Of a stretch of 64,000 nucleotides of DNA, positions 18,001 to 26,606 are shown piece by piece. The stretch comes from UBA4572 sp049965515 (GTDB taxonomy: Bacteria > Nitrospirota > Leptospirillia > Leptospirillales > Leptospirillaceae), in NCBI GenBank assembly GCA_049965515.1, contig JBMFWG010000001.1, positions 1 to 64,000 on the forward strand. The letters run 5' to 3'. The notes below the pieces were generated by a model. It saw nothing but the letters and a program-made list of their open reading frames with translations, was not told where the DNA came from and did not search any database. Every line of letters starts with the position of its first letter. Position 1 is the first letter of the stretch. A program made the translations under genes and the position numbers.

Positions 18001-18238
18001 GGGTCATCTCTCCGGGAGAGTCACCCGGATCGATAACAGTAACGCTGACCAGAGGGAATCTGACGCGGGGAAAGAGATCCACTCCCATCCTCAGATAGGA
18101 GAGTATTCCGATAGTGATCACCCCCCAAAGCAACAGCAGTGTCAGCAGGGGGTGGGAGAGGGCTAGGTCCGTGAGGGAAATCGACTTTTTCTTGTCAGGC
18201 AATCCGGATCCCCAAAGGTTGGAAAAAGAGCGTCCCAC
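15053..18238 (-). CDS. RND-family efflux transporter, inner-membrane subunit
   Basis: A 1061-residue AcrB/HAE1-type proton antiporter. The N-terminal transmembrane helix is followed by GVDLFPRVRFPLVSVTV, two large periplasmic loops and two six-helix bundles. The proton-relay helix contains LVVGILIDDAIVVVESINRH with the double aspartate, and the later bundle has GLVTKNAILLVDCANRHRRLG. The length is full for the family. No membrane fusion protein or outer-membrane factor gene is adjacent, so the substrate and partners are unknown. It heads a minus-strand group with two lipoprotein genes and a Fur-type regulator. Confidence 0.92.
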   Translation of the reverse strand: MGRSFSNLWGSGLPDKKKSISLTDLALSHPLLTLLLLWGVITIGILSYLRMGVDLFPRVRFPLVSVTVIDPGDSPGEMTRDIVRPLEDKISALSGILHVHSSVVPGAAILTAVFKDSELDLDTRSLVKAAVEEVRARFPASVLSIRVKRENPTRQPLLWILFPETSSGGSSGGGGTEDSTLRRFVSNTVVPGLSRMKGVEKVELLLPPPLEMHLTLTPQSLKAEGGSLTSLADWLRDRSREYPAGAVTSDGHEMALSVRGEPLKESDLAHLQVPLPSGKAVLLSSLGALSKSSRTKGILFRFDGHPAVALKVFAQSGANLVTLSSRIRARLARFSPPPGGASPASRFTVLMDRSVEIGKNNRELLETLALGGCLAVLSILFFLGNVRETVVAAVAIPASILAVFPVLHFLGFTLNTLTMLALSLVVGILIDDAIVVVESINRHRAMGEDLTESARGGVGEIARAVVATTFSIVAVFAPMAMMHGVLGEFFREFGWTVSLAVVASLIVSLTVTPVLAGRGAVPVMEPPSRLFPAIGRLGVVLGDWYERGLLVAMERPAFLTLFSLVLLGSSLLLATHLPSNLIPEEDRGVFLVHVRLKGSPSLEKTDLRLDALANTLRKLPSVRSVLSQAGGSQGALSSEGFLYVSLVDSSRRTAPDTLVMDQTRKILATFSDITGTVSRPGPLGGTGETPAFQCFLLGPDPSRLDKLGRDLEAFLASQAGIRDARSSSGGEAERVILHPTPEAMSRFGLTPGRLAEWLSGLSTGKPAGKIETSSGEILFRVGLAPSALDSVERLGELPFFVAPGRSLPLSSLATIGVESSGERQNRDDQSPSVTVSAEILPPLSLGEIMDKVNGWARTALPPSYHLRYAGNADVLRDAKGQILVAILVSIGGVFLILSLLFGSMLLPLVIMVSIPFGIIGSVVALWISGISVNMMGAIGLIILFGLVTKNAILLVDCANRHRRLGKSPKQAAIISARTRLRPISMTTFAMVFGMMPMAAGLGAGGRIRESMALVVIGGLLSSMVFTLFLVPVVYSRVEGLSARWTPGNSSRLHREEETHGT

Positions 18239-18415
18239 GAGTCAAATGGTGATATCTGCAAACCATTTTTAGCGGAACAACAAATGAATGAGACTACCTG
18301 AATTCCCCGGGAGATGACAAGGGGCCGCTCGCCGTCCTATCATAAAAATCATGAGGAGAGACTGACTCTCTCTTGCTCAACGGTTGATCATTGAATTTTC
18401 CCTCTCGGAGAGACC

Positions 18416-18970
18416 ATGGAGACACCCTTCCCCCCACAGACCCTTGCGCCACCCCGTGCCCACTGGTTCAGCCACTCCGTCTTCTCCACGATCCTCTTCC
18501 TTTTGGCCATGGGCTCGTTGACGACACTCTCCGGATGCGACTGGTTTCTCTCCTTCCCGAAAGAGGGAACTCGAGCCCCGATCAGCCATAATCCTGTCTT
18601 GGCAGTCGGGGAACGATTCGGCGACATCTGTACGATGAATGTTCCTGATCATCTCCACAGGGAGAGCTTCTCTCATGCCATCTATCACCACCGACCCATT
18701 CTTGTCTTCTTCGGAGCCCCGATTCACTGTACTCCCTGCGTCCATGAAGACCGGATCGTGCAGGGGTTACAGGGTACCTACCACCAGGACATGGCCTTCA
18801 TCCATATTGACGACTATGAAGACTCGGAGCAGGCCACGGTTCGGCAATGGCGCGTCCATGGAGAACCCTGGGTCGCAGTCATTGATGGTGAGGGGGTCAT
18901 TCGGCATGTCATTCCCGGGGATGCCAACTACTACTCCCTCAACAAAATGGTCAAGGAAGTTCTTCACTAG
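18416..18970 (+). CDS. Thioredoxin-fold lipoprotein
   Basis: A 184-residue predicted lipoprotein. Its N-terminus (to TLSG-Cys41) is followed by a thioredoxin-like domain with IHCTPC (Cys105 and Cys108) after a hydrophobic beta strand (PILVFFGA), and a cis-proline region GEPWVAVID. The CxxC suggests a disulfide oxidoreductase on the envelope side of the membrane. GGAGA lies 7 bases before the ATG. Its last 20 bases overlap the end of the convergent nucleotidyltransferase gene. Confidence 0.78.
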   Translation: METPFPPQTLAPPRAHWFSHSVFSTILFLLAMGSLTTLSGCDWFLSFPKEGTRAPISHNPVLAVGERFGDICTMNVPDHLHRESFSHAIYHHRPILVFFGAPIHCTPCVHEDRIVQGLQGTYHQDMAFIHIDDYEDSEQATVRQWRVHGEPWVAVIDGEGVIRHVIPGDANYYSLNKMVKEVLH

Positions 18971-20378
18971 CTTCCCCGGCTCGCCCCGATCCATCGGGCC
19001 TCACGCGAGAGGGAAACCGTTTCTCCAGCCAGTGGAGCACCTCGTCTTTAGTCTTCAACTCTCCCGTCCTCTGACAGTAACGGATCTCTGCCAGAATAGC
19101 CCCTCTTTTTTCAGGCAAGATCAGCGGATAGTCCCGAAGGACCTGTCCGCTGATCAGGGGGGGAAGACGGCGGCCGTCAAAAAGATATTCCCTCCAGAGG
19201 GGGAGCTCCTCCTCACGGCATCGAAGGAGACTGTCGAGAATCTTTCCTCTGTCCATCCGGTCCGCCAACCCCCACAGATGTCCCCTATCCCCCCCTGACT
19301 CTTTGATCAACCCTGCATAGGAGTGCCCCCCTGGCCAGCTCGATGGTCGAAAGAGCGTCTCCCTCAGGCCTTCTGAGAGCCGGGCGCCCACCCCCAAGGC
19401 CAAAGCGGCCCGCTCAAACGCCCTGCGCCTGAGAGCCGACAGAAGGGCCAGATAAAACATCTCCCGACTCGCCCCGGTCAGATAGGGGTCCGTCTCCCTC
19501 CCCCTCTCAAGGCTGTCCCTCAGGAAAATCCATCGTTTTAGGCGACGTTTCCGCCGAAGAGAAAGGTGGGAGAGAGCCCCTCCGGTAAGGGAGGCGAAGA
19601 CGTCCGAGGAAAAGAGGAGTGCAAGGGCGCCCATCGGATCCTCCTCCCGTTGCAGGCGTTCCATTTCTGCCGCAACTCTGGCTCCCCCGACTTCCAGCCA
19701 AAGAGCCGGGTCCTCAAGGGCATTTTTCAGGGAGAGCAGAAGGTCAACAGAGGAGGAGAGCCGGAGTCGGCTGGCCAACCGGGCCCAGCGAAAAATCCGA
19801 GTGGGGTCTTCGAGAAAGGCCTCCGGACGAATGAGGGAAACCGTCCGCAGGGAGAGATCGCGCTCTCCACCAAAGGGATCAAAAAGGCGCCGGAACCCTT
19901 TCTGTGTCGGATTCCATTCGAGATAGAGGGCATTCATGGGAAAGTCCCGTCTCCGGGAATCCTCGAGGAAGCTCCCCGGGCGGGTGCGGGGAAGGACTCC
20001 GGGACGAGGGTAGGATTCGCTCCGAAATCCTGCAAGGTCGATCCGAAGGAGCTCTCCCTCCTCCCGAATATCCAGCCGGGCGGTCAGAAAATCCGGCTCC
20101 ACATGGGGAGCCCCCACAATTGACCCCGAAAATGCCCGAAAAACAGCCTCTGCCCAAGGAAAGAAACCCCGATCGGCCACAAGGTCAATCTCTCGTTCCT
20201 CTCCAAAGGGGGCTCTTCTTTCAAGGGAGGCCAGAATCCGGTCCCGGCTCCATCCTCCTACGGCATAGAACCGGCCTCCTTCCGGCAGAGGCAACCGCTC
20301 GAGAACCTTCTGCCATCTGGCACCTGCCAAGATATTGACCGGCCGTCCCCCGTTCATTCCGACTCCTCGCCCCGGCAC
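18951..20378 (-). CDS. CCA-adding/poly(A) polymerase-type nucleotidyltransferase
   Basis: The 475-residue class II nucleotidyltransferase adds CCA to tRNA or A-tails to RNA. The N-terminal domain reads AVGGWSRDRIL and EIDLVADRG, where the usual D-x-D is E-x-D. Next come DLAGFRSESYPRP, LEDSRRRDFPMNALYL and FLEDPTRIFRWARLASRL, the standard order of class II motifs. A poorly conserved helical C-terminal half follows. A start seven codons in (MNGGRPVN) is equally possible. The overlap with the convergent lipoprotein gene is 20 bases. Whether it adds CCA or poly(A) is not decidable by eye; the window's one tRNA already encodes CCA. Confidence 0.85.
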   Translation of the reverse strand: MPGRGVGMNGGRPVNILAGARWQKVLERLPLPEGGRFYAVGGWSRDRILASLERRAPFGEEREIDLVADRGFFPWAEAVFRAFSGSIVGAPHVEPDFLTARLDIREEGELLRIDLAGFRSESYPRPGVLPRTRPGSFLEDSRRRDFPMNALYLEWNPTQKGFRRLFDPFGGERDLSLRTVSLIRPEAFLEDPTRIFRWARLASRLRLSSSVDLLLSLKNALEDPALWLEVGGARVAAEMERLQREEDPMGALALLFSSDVFASLTGGALSHLSLRRKRRLKRWIFLRDSLERGRETDPYLTGASREMFYLALLSALRRRAFERAALALGVGARLSEGLRETLFRPSSWPGGHSYAGLIKESGGDRGHLWGLADRMDRGKILDSLLRCREEELPLWREYLFDGRRLPPLISGQVLRDYPLILPEKRGAILAEIRYCQRTGELKTKDEVLHWLEKRFPSRVRPDGSGRAGEASEELP

Positions 20379-20464
20379 TGGGCCGGTTATGCTACCATAG
20401 CCCCAAAATGTCTTCCGGATCCTGCCCGGAGAGCTCTCACGACGACCGATTCAGGAAGGACCCC

Positions 20465-22132
20465 ATGACCACTTCACCCGACACAGTCGCCATCGGAGAT
20501 CTGATACGAAAGAGACGTTATTCTGAGGCCCTCGACATTCTCAATCGGGATGCCCCGGAACGAGACAAGGACAGTTTCATCGAGACCCTCAGGGGAATGG
20601 CCCAGGAAGGAGAGGGACTTCTCTCGCAGGCCGAAGAATCTTATTGGAAGGCCGTCGCCATTGAGAAGAATCGAAGTGCCCTTCCCTTTCTCCTTCTTGG
20701 TCTGCTCAAGGATCGAACCGATGAACGACAGAAAGCCCTTTGGGTCCTCAATGAAGGTCTCCGACTCTTTCCGGACGACCCCGACCTTCTGAGAGAGGCC
20801 GGAATCCTCAATGGCCTTGAAGGACGGTGGCCGCAGGCGCTTCCCATGATCCTTGAGGCGTATCGCCGGGTTCCCTCCTCCCCCGAGAATATCCTGGCCA
20901 TGGCCTCCACTGTCGACACACTCGAGCTCATCGATCTCTTTGCGCCCGTCGCGAGAAATCTCGAAAATCTTCTGACAGCAAATCCCGAGAATCCAGACAT
21001 TCAGGATTGGTACGGGCGAAGCCTCGAGCGGATTGAAAAATCCTCGCAAGCCCTTAAGTTCTTCCGGAAACTTCTCCGAAAATCTCCCCGGAATCTCCGA
21101 CTGCTCAGACATGTTGCCCGACTTGCCGCGAACGTCAACGAGTTTGGCCGGTCCCTGGATACCTACCGTCTCCTCCTTGAGGAGGAAGGCGAAACGGTCG
21201 AACTTTGCCTTCTTATGGCCGAAACGCACAAGATGGCGGGCAAGCCACTCTCCGCCCTTCCCTTTGTCCGTCGTGCCCTGGCCCTCGCCCCAGAAAACCG
21301 CGAGGCACAACTTCTTCTGGGACTCCTCCAGGTCGACATCGGGGATCCGGTAAAAGCCGAAGCGACTCTGGCCGGAATCGACTCGGCCCCAGGCCACTAC
21401 CAGCTGGGAGATCTTTGGCTCCGAAAAAAACGTCCCGAAAAGGCTGCTGTCGCCTTTCTCCGCGGCTTCGGCATTCGCCCCGACCCCTATTACATCCCGG
21501 AGCTCCTCAAACTCCTCGCACGATTTGAAGACACCTTCACTTTTCTTGAGACACTGGCCTTTACCCGGATCCTCTTTCCCGAAACCTCGATTCCTGGACG
21601 CCTTCTCCGACAGGTGGCAGACCGGATCGAAAACGAGGGGCTTCCCACCGACAATGCTCATCGCCTGGCCACACTGGGGCTCGCCCGAGCCTTTCTCCCC
21701 CGAGAGGACCGGACGGAGGCCTATGCCCTCCTGGAACAGGCCGTGACGGTCGATCCCTTAAGCGAGGTTCCTTACTGGGTCCTGGCCATGATCGACGAGG
21801 ACCGAAAAAATTATCGAGGGGCCCTCCGGTGGTACGACAGGATCCTTTCTTCCTCGCGCGAGCCCGTCACCCTTCTTCACAGGGTGGCAGAAAACCAGCA
21901 CAACATCGACCCATCAACGGACATTCTGCCTCTGGCCAAACGATTTTCGGAGATGTATGGACCACGGCCCGGCTTTTACAGGGTTCTCTTCGATGTGGCC
22001 AACCGCTCCCCCGACAAGTCGATGGCCCGAAGGATCCTCGAATCAGGAATGGCGGCTCATCCTCGGGACCCGTCCCTCTTTTTTCTCTACCGTACGATGG
22101 AACCCGATCGCTGGCGGCGCCTCATGTCCTAA
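20465..22132 (+). CDS. Large TPR-repeat protein, unknown function
   Basis: A 555-residue, probably cytoplasmic protein without a signal peptide, made almost entirely of tetratricopeptide-like helical repeats (for example YSEALDILNRDAP and PENREAQLLLGLLQVDIGDP). Such repeats build protein-binding scaffolds. AGGAAGG lies upstream of the chosen ATG; a start 19 codons earlier has none. Its end overlaps the convergent ppx gene by 11 bases. No catalytic domain is visible, and no more specific role can be proposed. Confidence 0.75.
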   Translation: MTTSPDTVAIGDLIRKRRYSEALDILNRDAPERDKDSFIETLRGMAQEGEGLLSQAEESYWKAVAIEKNRSALPFLLLGLLKDRTDERQKALWVLNEGLRLFPDDPDLLREAGILNGLEGRWPQALPMILEAYRRVPSSPENILAMASTVDTLELIDLFAPVARNLENLLTANPENPDIQDWYGRSLERIEKSSQALKFFRKLLRKSPRNLRLLRHVARLAANVNEFGRSLDTYRLLLEEEGETVELCLLMAETHKMAGKPLSALPFVRRALALAPENREAQLLLGLLQVDIGDPVKAEATLAGIDSAPGHYQLGDLWLRKKRPEKAAVAFLRGFGIRPDPYYIPELLKLLARFEDTFTFLETLAFTRILFPETSIPGRLLRQVADRIENEGLPTDNAHRLATLGLARAFLPREDRTEAYALLEQAVTVDPLSEVPYWVLAMIDEDRKNYRGALRWYDRILSSSREPVTLLHRVAENQHNIDPSTDILPLAKRFSEMYGPRPGFYRVLFDVANRSPDKSMARRILESGMAAHPRDPSLFFLYRTMEPDRWRRLMS

Positions 22133-23090
22133 CCCGCGGGAGGGAGTCTCCCCCCCCAGCGAGCTCCATGACAACCCCCTCCCGAAGACCATAAGCGGAG
22201 ACAAGCAAGTCCGATTGTTGAAAAAAGTCCAGAAGGGCAAGGAGAATAAATGTTCCCGAGAGAATGATGTCTTCCCTTCCCCGCTCCAGGCCGGGGAAGG
22301 ACAGCCTGTCCCTTGCGGGCACGATCCTCAGCCGTTCAAAGAGGCTCTCTATCTCCTGGCGCGACAGTATCTGACCATGAACCTTCATGGGATCGTATTG
22401 GACCAGTTCCCGGATCAGCGCGAGGATCGTGGTCACGGATCCGGCTGTTCCTACCAGCCGGGCGCCGGAGGCGAGGTACGGGGCAATCATCCCCACCGGA
22501 TCCCGGAAGCGCTCCTCAAGATAACGCCGCACCTGAGAAAACTCTGCCTCCGACGGGGGATCATTCCGAAACCAGCCCTCCGTCAGGGTCACCACTCCCA
22601 CCTCAACGGAAAAGGCCTTCCAGAAATCCATGGCCGTCTCGCCCACGATCAACTCGCTCGACCCTCCCCCAATATCCACTACCAGGAAGGGACCTTGAAC
22701 CATCGAAAGGCCAAAGAGGGCTCCCCGGTAAGTCAACGCAGCCTCCTCCTCGCCGGGTATAACCCGGACCCTGACTCCCGCCTCCCTGAAAAAACGATCA
22801 AGAACCTCCTCCCGGTTACTCGCTTGCCGCAAGGCCGAGGTACCAATATATGAGACGGCATCGGGAGAGTAGGAACGAATCCTTTCCACAAACTCGGTGA
22901 GGACCGCCGCAGTCCGGTCAACGGCCGCCCGGGCAATCGTCCGGGTGGCAGCAATCCCCTCGCCCAGACGAGTAATGCGGCCATCCTGATAGAGAGTCGT
23001 CTCAATTCCTCGACCCGTCGCCTCGGCCACCATAAGCCGGACCGAGTTGGTTCCAATATCGACAACAGCAACCCTTTGTGTTGACCTCAC
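22122..23090 (-). CDS. ppx: Exopolyphosphatase / guanosine pentaphosphate phosphohydrolase family
   Basis: The 322-residue Ppx/GppA protein has an acetate-kinase/actin-like fold, with VVDIGTNSVRLMVAE (phosphate-1), YIGTSALRQASNREE, VVDIGGGSSELIVGE (phosphate-2) and VGTAGSVTTILAL. It lacks the long C-terminal HD-like extension of E. coli Ppx and so is the short form. These enzymes trim polyphosphate or convert pppGpp to ppGpp. The start is GTG, overlapping the stop of the upstream small gene (GTGA), with GGGGGAGG before it. Confidence 0.92.
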   Translation of the reverse strand: MRSTQRVAVVDIGTNSVRLMVAEATGRGIETTLYQDGRITRLGEGIAATRTIARAAVDRTAAVLTEFVERIRSYSPDAVSYIGTSALRQASNREEVLDRFFREAGVRVRVIPGEEEAALTYRGALFGLSMVQGPFLVVDIGGGSSELIVGETAMDFWKAFSVEVGVVTLTEGWFRNDPPSEAEFSQVRRYLEERFRDPVGMIAPYLASGARLVGTAGSVTTILALIRELVQYDPMKVHGQILSRQEIESLFERLRIVPARDRLSFPGLERGREDIILSGTFILLALLDFFQQSDLLVSAYGLREGVVMELAGGGDSLPRVRT

Positions 23091-23446
23091 ACCTCCCCCT
23101 TCCCCTTGAGAGCCCGATTTTCCCCTCCCCGGGCCTTGGATTCAGCCAGACGCCGCTCCTCCTCAAGCCGCAAGATTTCGTTACGCATTAAATCAAGCAA
23201 GACCAGATCTCCCTCGTCGAGCGGTTCCGGCTGGAGATGGGCATAGAGGAACTCTCCCAAGTCACGATGGGCCTTTTCGATCTCGAGGTCGAGAAGGCGC
23301 ATTCTGATTCCTCCCCGCAGGCGGTGATCGAGACGAAAGAAATCGGCTCCGGAGCGAAGAATGGCCAGACTCGCCCGCCGGAATCCCCGGGAGAGCCCGC
23401 GAGAATATCGTCGCACCTTGCGTCCCTCTATCGGATCGAGAGCCAT
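23087..23446 (-). CDS. Small basic/helical protein between recG and ppx, unknown
   Basis: A 119-residue protein. Its first 40 residues are arginine-rich (GRKVRRYSRGLSRGFRRAS), followed by a charged, leucine-rich region likely to form a coiled coil (LLDLEIEKAHRDLGEFLYAH, NEILRLEEERRLAESKA). No family is recognised. It overlaps the end of recG by 19 bases and the start of ppx by 4, so it is embedded in a coupled three-gene unit, which argues that it is real. The function is unknown. Confidence 0.6.
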   Translation of the reverse strand: MALDPIEGRKVRRYSRGLSRGFRRASLAILRSGADFFRLDHRLRGGIRMRLLDLEIEKAHRDLGEFLYAHLQPEPLDEGDLVLLDLMRNEILRLEEERRLAESKARGGENRALKGKGEV

Positions 23447-25611
23447 ACGTCCACCTCCCGGTAGCGAAGCCGAAGAAATTCCTCAAGGCCCGACTGTTCC
23501 CAGGCCGCCTCCATCCGTCCTTCCGCCTTCTCGACATACGAAGAAGCGAGCTGCCGCGCACGAAAAAGAACCTCCGCATCCCTGACAAGATCGGCCACAA
23601 TAAACATCGGAAGCCCCGACTGTCGGACCCCCAGGAACTCTCCCGGCCCTCTCATCCGCAGATCCTCTTCGGCGACATGGAATCCGTCGGAGTATTCCTC
23701 AAGGATTTTGAGTCGTTTTCGCCCTTCTTCGCCCATCCCTTCGCCCGGAACCAGATAAAATGTCCCGGGAAGACCCCCCCGGCCAATCCGACCCCGGAGC
23801 TGATGAAGCTGGGCCAGGCCAAAACGTTCCGCATTCTCGACTACCATGACAGACGCCCGAGGAATGTCTACGCCGACTTCAATGACCGTCGTGGCGACAA
23901 GAATCGCCATCTCCCCCCTTCGAAAGGCGTCCATGACCGACTCCTTCTCTTCTCCCGCCATTCGTCCGGTCAACAAACCCACCCGGACATCAGGAAAGAT
24001 CGACGAAAGATATCCATAGACATCCTGGGCATTTTTGGCATCAACCTTCTCCGATTCTTCCACCAGGGGCAAGACGACAAACACCTGCTCGGAGCGGGCG
24101 AGAACCGGGGCCACTCTCTTTTTCCAGAAGCTCTCGTCGGCCTTGGGGACGATCCGCGTCTTCACAGGCTGGCGGCCCGGCGGAAGCTCGTCGAGGAGGG
24201 AGATTTCGAGGTCGCCATAGTAGGAGAGAGCCAGCGAGCGGGGAATGGGCGTGGCCGTCATCACAAGAATATCGGGATTGGGGCCTTTTGACCACAGGGC
24301 CTTCCGCTGTGCCACACCAAACTTGTGCTGTTCGTCGATCACCACGAGCCCCAGCTTCTCAAAGACGACCCCCTCCTCGAGGATGGCATGGGTTCCGACG
24401 ATGACCCTATGGCGCCCCTCCGCGATGCCGGAAAGAAGGCGACGCCGATCAGCCCCTTTGACCGAATGGGAGAGAAGGACAGGCGGCTCATCTTTGAGAA
24501 GAGCCGCAAGCGTCCGGCAATGCTGCTGGGCCAGGATCTCCGTCGGAGCAAGAAAGGCCGTCTGACACCCTGCCCGAAGGGCCTGGAGCATGGCAAAGGC
24601 CGCAACCAACGTCTTGCCCGAGCCGACATCCCCAAGAAGAAAGCGATTCATCGGGTGGGGCTTTTCGAAGTCCCTGGCTATCTCCTGACAGGCTCGCCGC
24701 TGAGCCCCCGTCAGGGGAAACGGGACCTGCCGCTCGAACGCAGTGAGCGGATCAGGATCTCCGGCCGCATGAAGCCACATGCGACCCGAATGGTGAACCC
24801 ACTGTCGCCGAAGCATCATGAGGTACTCGAGCAGGAAGAATTCCTCGAAGACGATCCGATCCCGAGGAGGATAGCCCGGAAGAAGAAGGTCCTCCATCGG
24901 GCGTTCCGTCTCTCGGGGAAAATGCATCTCCACAATCGCAGGAAACCACCCCATAAGGCGGGCCTCCTGGCGAACGGATTCGGGCAAGGGGTCAAAGGCC
25001 TCCCCCCAAAGGGCCCGCAGGACATCTCCCACAATGCGGCGAAAGACTCCCGTAGAAAGACCGGCCTCCTCCCGATAGACCGGAACAATCCGTCCGATAT
25101 GGTAGGAGCGCCGAAGACCCTGATCGGGATCAATGGGCTCAACCACGGGAGAGCGGAGAACCAGACCCCGGGAATAGGAGGAGTATTCGACCTTCCCGTA
25201 AAAAAAGGCCTGGGAACCCTCCGGCAGGTGTTTGAGAAGATACTCCTGCCCAAACCAGACGACGGGGATCTCTCCCGAGCGATCATAAACTGTGGCCTCA
25301 ATGATCGGAGACTTGAGTTTGGGGACGACCTTTTTTTTGATCGACCGGACCGTCGCCACAAATCCCTGCTCAGCCCCTTCCGTAAGCTCCGACACGACCA
25401 GGCGGATCCTGCGGTCTTCATAGCGGTACGGGAAACAGTAGAGAAGGTCGAGAACGGTAAACAACCCTCGCCTCTCCAGCCGGGCCTGACGCCGGGGCCC
25501 GATCGAGGGGAAGCTCGAAAGAGGAGCCGTCAGTTTCAGTCGAGGAAAAGGGGGAGAAGCCACAACCTTCCTTTCGGGGGAGGGCCGCCCCTCCCTAGCG
25601 GTGGAGAACAT
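23428..25611 (-). CDS. recG: ATP-dependent DNA helicase RecG
   Basis: RecG remodels stalled replication forks and branched DNA. The 727-residue protein has an N-terminal wedge/OB domain (with LLYCFPYRYEDRRI) and a superfamily 2 helicase core: FLLGDVGSGKTLVAAFAMLQA (Walker A), VIDEQHKFGV (DExH type), TATPIPRSLALS, and TTVIEVGVDIPRASVMVVENAERFGLAQLHQLRGRIGRG (motifs V and VI). The length is slightly above the family norm. AGGA precedes the ATG. Confidence 0.97.
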   Translation of the reverse strand: MFSTAREGRPSPERKVVASPPFPRLKLTAPLSSFPSIGPRRQARLERRGLFTVLDLLYCFPYRYEDRRIRLVVSELTEGAEQGFVATVRSIKKKVVPKLKSPIIEATVYDRSGEIPVVWFGQEYLLKHLPEGSQAFFYGKVEYSSYSRGLVLRSPVVEPIDPDQGLRRSYHIGRIVPVYREEAGLSTGVFRRIVGDVLRALWGEAFDPLPESVRQEARLMGWFPAIVEMHFPRETERPMEDLLLPGYPPRDRIVFEEFFLLEYLMMLRRQWVHHSGRMWLHAAGDPDPLTAFERQVPFPLTGAQRRACQEIARDFEKPHPMNRFLLGDVGSGKTLVAAFAMLQALRAGCQTAFLAPTEILAQQHCRTLAALLKDEPPVLLSHSVKGADRRRLLSGIAEGRHRVIVGTHAILEEGVVFEKLGLVVIDEQHKFGVAQRKALWSKGPNPDILVMTATPIPRSLALSYYGDLEISLLDELPPGRQPVKTRIVPKADESFWKKRVAPVLARSEQVFVVLPLVEESEKVDAKNAQDVYGYLSSIFPDVRVGLLTGRMAGEEKESVMDAFRRGEMAILVATTVIEVGVDIPRASVMVVENAERFGLAQLHQLRGRIGRGGLPGTFYLVPGEGMGEEGRKRLKILEEYSDGFHVAEEDLRMRGPGEFLGVRQSGLPMFIVADLVRDAEVLFRARQLASSYVEKAEGRMEAAWEQSGLEEFLRLRYREVDVWLSIR

Positions 25612-25826
25612 TGGTCGATCCTGAGCCTTTCCGGGTCAGAAAATCTCTCCTCATCCCCCCCGGAGTGTGTCAATCGCAGAGATCCATCATACGCAAGACC
25701 CCGAGAAAATGGCACCCCAGAGAAAGGCCCTCCGGAGTCTCTCCCCCAAGACAAAGATTCTTCGCGAGGCATTTTCACGAAATGATTGCGTTTCCGCAGA
25801 CCTCCAAGGACAAGCCTTCGTTCCGA

Positions 25827-25844
25827 CGCAGCAATTCAAAATTT
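25827..25844 (+). repeat. Left terminal inverted repeat of IS remnant
   Basis: CGCAGCAATTCAAAATTT matches the reverse complement of 26589-26606 at 17 of 18 positions. It lies outside the transposase remnant on its 5' side. Confidence 0.75.
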
Positions 25845-25948
25845 AAAAACTGATTTTGCGATAAATCGTTGGTCCATCCCGTCGCAAGGACTGGACATGA
25901 AGGTTTTTTCCGGTATTCTTCTGCCATGGAGCCCCTCCCACCCCCGAT

Positions 25949-26480
25949 ATGGCCAAGAGTACTGCCCAAGGAGTGATCGACGAGATTGCCTTGGCCTTTC
26001 AAGAGTTTCCCGATGAACGACAACCCGGGAACAACCGGAAGTCCTCCGTTTCAGATGCCGCCTTTTCGGTCTTCTTCACCCAGTCTCCCTCGTTCCTGTC
26101 CTTCCAGAGAACATTGGAGAGACGTGCCGGTCGGAGCAACGTCCACTCCCTGTTCGGCATTCCTCATCCTCCGACGGATGTTCGGATCCGGAACATTCTC
26201 GATCCCGTTTCTCCCCGCCATGTGGCTCCGCTCATCCAACGCGTGGGAGAGGTCTTGCGGGAGCACAACTTCACCTGCAAGCCCTCCTCTCATTGCCCCA
26301 TCGCCGAGTGGGTCGAGGGGCTCGAACGCACCCCCACTCTGGAAACCTTCGAGGTGGTCCTTGAGACGAGCCAGGGAAAGCCCAGGGGGAAACGGAGACC
26401 CAAGGTCGTCCGGGAGCGCTGGGCCTTTCGCTTTCTCGAAGCCGTCCCCCCTTCGGGATACCGACGATGCCCTGTGGGAT
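25949..26480 (+). pseudogene. Transposase pseudogene (internal deletion plus frameshift)
   Basis: The first 107 codons (MAKSTAQGVIDEIALAFQEF..., then FFTQSPSFLSFQRTLERRAGRSN and PTDVRIRNILDPV) match the N-terminus of a widespread DDE transposase family. Residue 107 is joined directly to FTCKPSSHCPIAEWVEGL, which in full-length members lies well downstream. The middle part with the first catalytic aspartates is therefore gone. At a run of C near 26450 the frame shifts: the transposase continues in the next frame as LRDTDDALW and stops being recognisable near 26480. The C-terminus is also missing. The precise IS family is not assigned. Confidence 0.75.
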
Positions 26481-26588
26481 CGCGGCATCCTTTTTTCTCC
26501 CTCCGTTCGCCCCGTGTGAATCGACTTTTTCCTCGGTGACGGGGGGAGAGCACTCCCCCTCCGAGCCGGGCCACTCGGGGAAGGGGCC

Positions 26589-26606
26589 AAATTTAGAATT
26601 GCTGCG
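26589..26606 (-). repeat. Right terminal inverted repeat of IS remnant
   Basis: On the minus strand it reads CGCAGCAATTCTAAATTT, differing from the left repeat at one position. It lies about 110 bases beyond the last recognisable transposase residues. Confidence 0.75.

Noticed and set aside
20474..21661. 395-codon open frame on the minus strand
   Set aside because: It is antisense to the TPR-repeat gene, which has repeat structure and a ribosome-binding site.
24325..25785. 486-codon open frame on the plus strand
   Set aside because: It lies entirely antisense to recG, whose helicase motifs are unmistakable. Long antisense frames are common in this GC-rich DNA.
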